Below the pieces are notes generated by a model. That model worked only from the letters and a program-made list of their open reading frames with translations. It did not search any database and was not told the DNA's origin. From assembly GCF_004761975.1 (NCBI RefSeq), contig NZ_RQII01000061.1, forward strand, positions 1-45,000: 45,000 bases of DNA, written 5' to 3'. This stretch comes from Planococcus koreensis. Its GTDB lineage: Bacteria > Bacillota > Bacilli > Bacillales_A > Planococcaceae. Below, piece by piece: positions 40,816 to 45,000 of this stretch (positions are counted from its first letter, which is position 1; every line of letters starts with the position of its first letter). A program made the position numbers and the translations under genes.

Positions 40816-41575
40816 TCAGCCGACCAAAGAGCAGGTGCTTGAATGGATTGAGGCTTATCAACAAACGGAAGATGAAGAAGCCCAGACAATGCTTGTGATG
40901 AACTACAAGCGGCTGGTGGAATCGATAGCGCGCAAATATTCAAATGGCAAGTCTTACCATGAAGATATTGCACAAGTTGGGATGCTGGGTCTCCTCGGAG
41001 CAATTCGCCGTTACGATCCGTCATTCGGAAGAAGCTTCGAAGCTTTCGCAGTGCCGACAATTATCGGTGAAATCAAGCGCTTTCTGCGTGATAAAACGTG
41101 GGCTATCCATGTTCCGCGCCGTATCAAAGAGCTTGGACCCCGCATCAAGTCAACTGTCGAAGTTCTGACCCGGGAACTTCAGCGTTCTCCGCAAGTGTGG
41201 GAAATCGCAGAATACCTGGATGTCGATGAAGATGATGTGCTTGAAGCAATGGAGATGGGCAAGAGCTATCAGGCTTTGTCTATGGACCATTCACTTGAAG
41301 CGGATTCCGATGGCAGTACGGTGACTTTATTTGACGTTGTCGGGCAAGAAGACGATGGATATGAAAAAGCGGATCAGCGCATGCTTGTAGCAAATGCGAT
41401 GAATGTGCTTTCTGAACGGGAAAAGCAGATCATCCAGTATACCTACATAGAGCAGCTGAGCCAAAAAGAAACCGGTGATAAGCTGGGGATTTCTCAAATG
41501 CACGTGTCTCGTCTGCAGCGTAAAGCAATCAAAAAACTGCAAGAAGCCATTTTGGCTGCCGGTGGAGTGTCCTAG
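40793..41575 (+). CDS. sigB: General stress RNA polymerase sigma factor SigB
   Basis: A 260-residue group 3 sigma-70 factor. Region 2 contains DIAQVGMLGLLGAIRRYDPSFG and FAVPTIIGEIKRFLRDKTW; region 3 AIHVPRRIKELGPRIKS; region 4 HTH SQKETGDKLGISQMHVSRLQ near the C-terminus. It directs RNA polymerase to GTTTAA/GGGWAT promoters, several of which are visible in this window. ATG 40793 has GGTGG about 6 nt upstream; the longer frame start at 40766 has no support. Its stop shares a base with the rsbX GTG. Confidence 0.96.
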   Translation: MSKRSHPNQPTKEQVLEWIEAYQQTEDEEAQTMLVMNYKRLVESIARKYSNGKSYHEDIAQVGMLGLLGAIRRYDPSFGRSFEAFAVPTIIGEIKRFLRDKTWAIHVPRRIKELGPRIKSTVEVLTRELQRSPQVWEIAEYLDVDEDDVLEAMEMGKSYQALSMDHSLEADSDGSTVTLFDVVGQEDDGYEKADQRMLVANAMNVLSEREKQIIQYTYIEQLSQKETGDKLGISQMHVSRLQRKAIKKLQEAILAAGGVS

Positions 41576-42174
41576 TGGAGACGATAAAACACCATTACGT
41601 TGAGGCCTGTATTTTCAATGAAGCAAAACATGGTAATTATGAATCCGGCGACAGCTACCATACTGTGCTGACGGACGATTATTTCATTTGCTCAGTAGCC
41701 GACGGACTAGGGAATGGCCCAGTGGCGCGTGAATCGTCGCAGGTCATTCCGCAAATTCTGGAGCAGTATCATCACGAATCGATCGATTCCCTTATGGGGC
41801 GTTTCAATGATTTGATGGTGCAAAAAAGAGGCGCTGCTGTTGCGATTTTTAAAGTGGACTTCAAAAAGAAGACCTTGGAATATACTTGCGTGGGAAATAT
41901 CCGATTTTACTTATACCGCAAAGGGACGGATGAAATGATTTATCCGTTGCCGGTAATGGGGTATCTATCAGGACGCCCACAGAAATTGCGCACGCAACTC
42001 TACACGTACGTGGAAGATGACTTATTCCTCATCCATTCTGATGGAGTGGAATTGCGGAATCCAAAAGTGATGATGAGACGGGCAGGAGTGCCTGAGCGTC
42101 TTTATTACGATATTCTCCGTGAAATCAAAACAGGCGACGACGCCACGTTTATAGCAGGAAGCCTCCTCAAATGA
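41575..42174 (+). CDS. rsbX: PP2C phosphatase RsbX (stressosome reset)
   Basis: A 199-residue PP2C-type phosphatase with CSVADGLGNGPVARESSQ (metal-binding Asp) near residue 43 and LFLIHSDGVELRNP near residue 145. It removes phosphates from RsbS and RsbR and so resets the stressosome. GTG 41575 overlaps the sigB TAG by one base; GGTGGAG lies 7 nt upstream. It closes the operon at a terminator that spans its stop codon. Confidence 0.94.
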   Translation: METIKHHYVEACIFNEAKHGNYESGDSYHTVLTDDYFICSVADGLGNGPVARESSQVIPQILEQYHHESIDSLMGRFNDLMVQKRGAAVAIFKVDFKKKTLEYTCVGNIRFYLYRKGTDEMIYPLPVMGYLSGRPQKLRTQLYTYVEDDLFLIHSDGVELRNPKVMMRRAGVPERLYYDILREIKTGDDATFIAGSLLK

Positions 42175-42189
42175 GAAGGCTTCTTTTTT
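42157..42189 (+). terminator. Terminator of the sigB operon
   Basis: GAAGCCT (42158-42164) and AGGCTTC (42177-42183) with the rsbX stop codon in the loop, then six T residues. Confidence 0.8.
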
Positions 42190-42203
42190 GTGTGATAAAA
42201 TAA

Positions 42204-42350
42204 GAAAAGCGGAGGCGCCTGTTTAGGTTCGACAGGCGTAAGACAGACCAGCCAAGCGGTGCTTTTTGCCGCTTAGCAGGGATGGCTTACGACCCGAGAA
42301 CCTGGGTGCCGGAGCTGGACAATAGAAAAGCGCATGCGCCTGTTTAGATG
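42204..42350 (+). repeat. Structured intergenic repeat (one full unit plus truncated second unit)
   Basis: The unit starts GAAAAGCGGAGGCGCCTGTT at 42204 and restarts as GAAAAGCGCATGCGCCTGTT at 42324, a 120-nt period; the second unit breaks off after about 25 nt. Inside are nested hairpins (AAGCGG/CCGCTT, GGTTC/GAACC, CGCCTGT/ACAGGCG) and the phrase GGGTGCCGGAGCTGGACA, which I recall from dispersed repeats in Bacillus-group genomes. No gene lies between 42190 and 42402; the tex frame runs in from 42334 but has no ribosome site before 42388. Confidence 0.6.
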
Positions 42351-42402
42351 CTATAAGCTGATTGATTTTAACCGTTTCAAGGAAATGAAGGAGAGTGGTT
42401 TT

Positions 42403-44568
42403 GTGGACATGCAGAAAATCCATGCGTTGATTGCAAAAGAAACTAGCGTTCGCGCAGATCAGGTCAAACAAGTTATCGGGTTATTAGACGATGGCAATAC
42501 AGTTCCGTTTATAGCGCGTTACCGCAAAGAAGCTACTGGTTCGCTTGATGAAGTGCAGATTAAATCGATTGAAGACCGTTATACATACATACAGAACCTG
42601 GAGCAGCGGAAAGTGGAAGTGATCCGTTCAATCGCTGAACAGGAAAAAATGACAGATGAGCTGGAGAAGGCAATTCAAGCGGCAACGATATTGCAGCGTT
42701 TGGAAGACCTTTATCGGCCATATAAGCAAAAACGCCGCACGAAAGCGACAATCGCGAAAGAGAAGGGGCTTCAGCCATTTGCGGATTGGCTCTTGTCAGC
42801 ATCAAATGGCGATGTCTTGAAAAAGGCCGCTGAATTTGTCGATGCAGAAACCGGAGTAGCCACCGCGGATGAAGCGATTCAAGGTGCACAGGACATACTG
42901 GCGGAATTATTCGCGGATGATCCGGATATCCGGGAAAAGGCACGTTACATGACGCGCAAAGATGGCAAGATTTTAACGGCTGCCAAAAAGAACCATGAAG
43001 ACGAGAAGCAGGTCTTCGAAATGTATTACGATTACGAAGAAGCGATCAGCAAAATCGTGCCGCACCGCATTTTGGCAATCAACCGCGGGGAAAAGGAAGA
43101 TGTGCTCCGCGTTTCCATCCAGCCGCCGACCGACCGGATTGTAGCATTGATGAAAAATAAAGTGATTAAATCGAGTGTCCCGTCTTCAGAATTCGTGGCT
43201 CAGGCGATCGAAGACGGCTATAAGCGTTTGATACAGCCTTCAGTCGAACGCGAAATTCGAACCGAACTCAGCGAAAAAGGCGAAACGCAAGCAATTCATA
43301 TCTTTTCAGAGAACTTGCGGAATCTCTTGTTGCAGCCGCCGATGAAAAACAGAATGGTGCTTGGTGTAGATCCGGCTTACCGCACCGGCTGCAAACTGGC
43401 GGTTATTGATGAAACGGGCAAGTTATTGGAAGTCGCAGTCATTTACCCGCATGCGCCAAAAAATGACCAAGCAGGAGCAAGGCGGACGATGAAGGCGCTC
43501 GTATCGAAATATCCGATACAGATCATGGCGATCGGCAACGGTACGGCTTCGCGTGAGACCGAACAATTTGTTGCGGACTTTTTGGCGGAAACGGACGCGG
43601 ACATTTCTTATGTCATCGTCAATGAAGCGGGGGCGAGCGTTTATTCCGCATCTGAAGTAGCACGTACGGAGTTCCCGAATCTCCAGGTCGAAGAGCGCAG
43701 CGCCGCATCCATTGCGCGCCGCTTGCAGGATCCGCTATCCGAATTGGTGAAAATCGATCCGAAAGCGGTAGGCGTCGGGCAATACCAGCACGATGTCTCC
43801 CAGAAAAAGCTGGCGGATCAATTGACGTTCGTCGTGGAAACAGCGGTCAACCAGGTTGGTGTCAACGTCAACTCGGCTTCTGCTTCTTTATTGCAATATG
43901 TTGCTGGCCTCAGCAAGACGGTCGCTGAAAATGTAATCAAGGTGCGGGACGAGAACGGACGCTTTACATCACGTGCCCAATTGAAGAAGATTCCGCGCTT
44001 GGGCGCGAAAACGTATGAACAAGCCATCGGATTTCTGCGGATTCCCGAAGGCAAGAACCCGCTGGACGCCACTGGCATCCATCCGGAGAGCTATGCTGTA
44101 GCGGAAAAACTGCTGGAATTGGTGGGAGCGGGCAAGAATGAAGTCGGCACACCGGCGACAGCGGAGAAATTGTCTGCGCTTCAGCTGGCAGAGCTGAGCG
44201 AGAAATGGGGCGTTGGGGAAATCACGCTGCAGGATATTCTGGATGCGCTGAAAAAGCCGAACCGTGATCCGCGTGATGAGTTCCCGCAGCCTTTATTGAA
44301 AAACGATATCTTGAAGATGGAAGACTTGTTGCCGGGCATGGAAGTCCAAGGAACTGTGCGGAATGTTGTCGATTTCGGCGCATTTGTCGACATCGGCGTG
44401 AAGCAGGATGGGCTCGTCCATATTTCGAAATTGAAAAAAGGCTTCGTCAAGCATCCGCTTGATGTAGTCGCTGTCGGCGATATCGTCACCGCTTGGGTCG
44501 AGAAAGTCGAGAAAGACAAAGGGCGCATCGCCTTGACGATGCTGCAGCCAAAAGATCAGACAGAATAA
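42403..44568 (+). CDS. tex: Tex family RNA-binding transcription accessory protein (YdcI)
   Basis: A 721-residue Tex protein, the normal family length. An N-terminal helical region (TVPFIARYRKEATGSLDEVQ) is followed by a YqgF/RNase H-like domain (VLGVDPAYRTGCKLAVIDETG, about residues 322-342), helix-hairpin-helix repeats (NSASASLLQYVAGLSKTVA and FTSRAQLKKIPRLGAKTYEQ) and a C-terminal S1 domain (GTVRNVVDFGAFVDIGVK and DGLVHISKLKK). Tex binds nucleic acid and aids transcription and stress tolerance. GTG 42403 has AAGGAG 9 nt upstream; the in-frame extension to 42334 runs into the repeat and is rejected. Follows sigB as in B. subtilis. Confidence 0.95.
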   Translation: MDMQKIHALIAKETSVRADQVKQVIGLLDDGNTVPFIARYRKEATGSLDEVQIKSIEDRYTYIQNLEQRKVEVIRSIAEQEKMTDELEKAIQAATILQRLEDLYRPYKQKRRTKATIAKEKGLQPFADWLLSASNGDVLKKAAEFVDAETGVATADEAIQGAQDILAELFADDPDIREKARYMTRKDGKILTAAKKNHEDEKQVFEMYYDYEEAISKIVPHRILAINRGEKEDVLRVSIQPPTDRIVALMKNKVIKSSVPSSEFVAQAIEDGYKRLIQPSVEREIRTELSEKGETQAIHIFSENLRNLLLQPPMKNRMVLGVDPAYRTGCKLAVIDETGKLLEVAVIYPHAPKNDQAGARRTMKALVSKYPIQIMAIGNGTASRETEQFVADFLAETDADISYVIVNEAGASVYSASEVARTEFPNLQVEERSAASIARRLQDPLSELVKIDPKAVGVGQYQHDVSQKKLADQLTFVVETAVNQVGVNVNSASASLLQYVAGLSKTVAENVIKVRDENGRFTSRAQLKKIPRLGAKTYEQAIGFLRIPEGKNPLDATGIHPESYAVAEKLLELVGAGKNEVGTPATAEKLSALQLAELSEKWGVGEITLQDILDALKKPNRDPRDEFPQPLLKNDILKMEDLLPGMEVQGTVRNVVDFGAFVDIGVKQDGLVHISKLKKGFVKHPLDVVAVGDIVTAWVEKVEKDKGRIALTMLQPKDQTE

Positions 44569-44576
44569 TACATTAC

Positions 44577-44615
44577 AGCAAAAAAGAGCCGGTCAATTGA
44601 CGGCTCTTTTTTGCT
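44577..44615 (+). terminator. Terminator after tex
   Basis: AGCAAAAAAGAGCCG and CGGCTCTTTTTTGCT form a perfect 15-bp stem with a 9-nt loop containing CAATTG. Confidence 0.9.
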
Positions 44616-44708
44616 GATTTTTTATAAAAGCTGTGCTATGCTCGGTAACATTCAGATGCAAGAGAAATACAGGACGAACACATAACGATTTTCAATAAGG
44701 AGTTAGCC

Positions 44709-45000
44709 ATGACCAATCAGGAACTGACCGAGCTGATCAAAGAAATCTCCAATGACTTTTTCCACAAGCCTTTCCGCCATGAGGGGGTTTTCAATTCGCG
44801 TTTGCGCACCACAGGCGGCAGGTATTTATTGCGTTCCCATAATATCGAAATCAATCCTAAGTCATATGAAAAATTCGGCTATGCCGAACTGGAAGGCATC
44901 ATAAAACATGAGTTGTGCCATTACCACCTCCATTTGGAAGGGCGCGGCTATAAGCATCGGGATGCGGACTTCCGGGAATTGCTTAAGCAGACCGGAGCAC
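44709..45000 (+). CDS. SprT-like metallopeptidase family protein (YdcK), 3' truncated
   Basis: ATG 44709 has AAGGAG 9 nt upstream. The frame stays open to the window end, so 97 complete codons are visible out of the roughly 150 usual for SprT-like proteins. The zinc site is [12 protein letters not shown] (H-E-x-C-H, about residues 65-76), preceded by [22 protein letters not shown], the family's N-terminal strand region. Eukaryotic Spartan relatives cleave DNA-protein crosslinks; the bacterial role is not established. Its place after tex matches ydcK in B. subtilis. Confidence 0.88.
   Translation, partial: MTNQELTELIKEISNDFFHKPFRHEGVFNSRLRTTGGRYLLRSHNIEINPKSYEKFGYAELEGIIKHELCHYHLHLEGRGYKHRDADFRELLKQTGA

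Noticed and set aside
42334..42402. In-frame 23-codon N-terminal extension of tex
   Set aside because: It begins inside the truncated repeat and has no ribosome site; GTG 42403 has AAGGAG at proper spacing and gives the usual Tex length.

Overview
This 45 kb window is chromosomal DNA from a low-to-mid GC Gram-positive bacterium of the order Bacillales, most likely a member of the Planococcaceae/Caryophanaceae such as Planococcus or Planomicrobium. That placement is inferred from strong AGGAGG-type ribosome binding sites, frequent TTG/GTG starts, and the gene order of the right half: ddl, murF, cshA, ydbS-like, ydbT-like, rhomboid, acpS, alr, ndoAI, ndoA, rsbR-S-T-U-V-W, sigB, rsbX, tex, sprT. 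This is essentially the Bacillus subtilis sigB neighbourhood, with an esterase added after murF and no ydcC between acpS and alr. I see no prophage, CRISPR array, rRNA, tRNA or insertion sequence.

Left half (1-26 kb). This part is a mosaic of short transcription units: a truncated DUF1002 gene; a VOC ring-cleaving dioxygenase behind a near-perfect MhqR-type palindrome; three GNAT acetyltransferases; DUF4064 and YtxH-like stress-type membrane proteins; four MFS transporters; a YegS/DgkB-type lipid kinase; an AraC regulator; a lipoprotein YidC; a VanY-type carboxypeptidase; cardiolipin synthase; a squalene/phytoene synthase-like protein; a glycosyltransferase plus sucrose-phosphatase-like operon; an MBL hydrolase; an FAD oxidoreductase; an XRE-TPR regulator divergent from an MFS transporter; an SDR dehydrogenase; CopZ; and RodA. 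Four very short genes (8, 32, 36 and 43 codons) are also proposed; the 8-codon one is weak.

Right half (26-45 kb). Ddl and MurF make the D-Ala-D-Ala dipeptide and attach it to the peptidoglycan precursor, and Alr supplies D-alanine. CshA is an RNA helicase with a long, terminator-bearing leader. NdoAI/NdoA is the MazEF-type antitoxin/toxin pair. RsbR-RsbS-RsbT form the stressosome; RsbT activates the RsbU phosphatase, which dephosphorylates RsbV, which frees SigB from RsbW. RsbX resets the stressosome.

The most interesting thread links the two halves. Reading intergenic DNA on both strands gives a set of sequences matching the known sigma-B promoter (GTTTAA, 12-14 nt, GGGWAT). There is a divergent pair at 2221-2272 driving a 32-codon membrane peptide and DUF4064. 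Others precede the sucrose-type osmolyte operon (16819-16844), the SDR dehydrogenase (21797-21821), rsbV itself (39925-39950) and, less certainly, a 43-codon gene (24469-24493). The rsbV promoter is embedded in a terminator-like hairpin after rsbU, so the sensor module and the rsbV-W-sigB-rsbX module look transcriptionally separable. Other regulatory structures are paired GTTTAA-N5-TTAAAC operators between the XRE-TPR gene and its MFS neighbour, and two families of GC-rich structured repeats.
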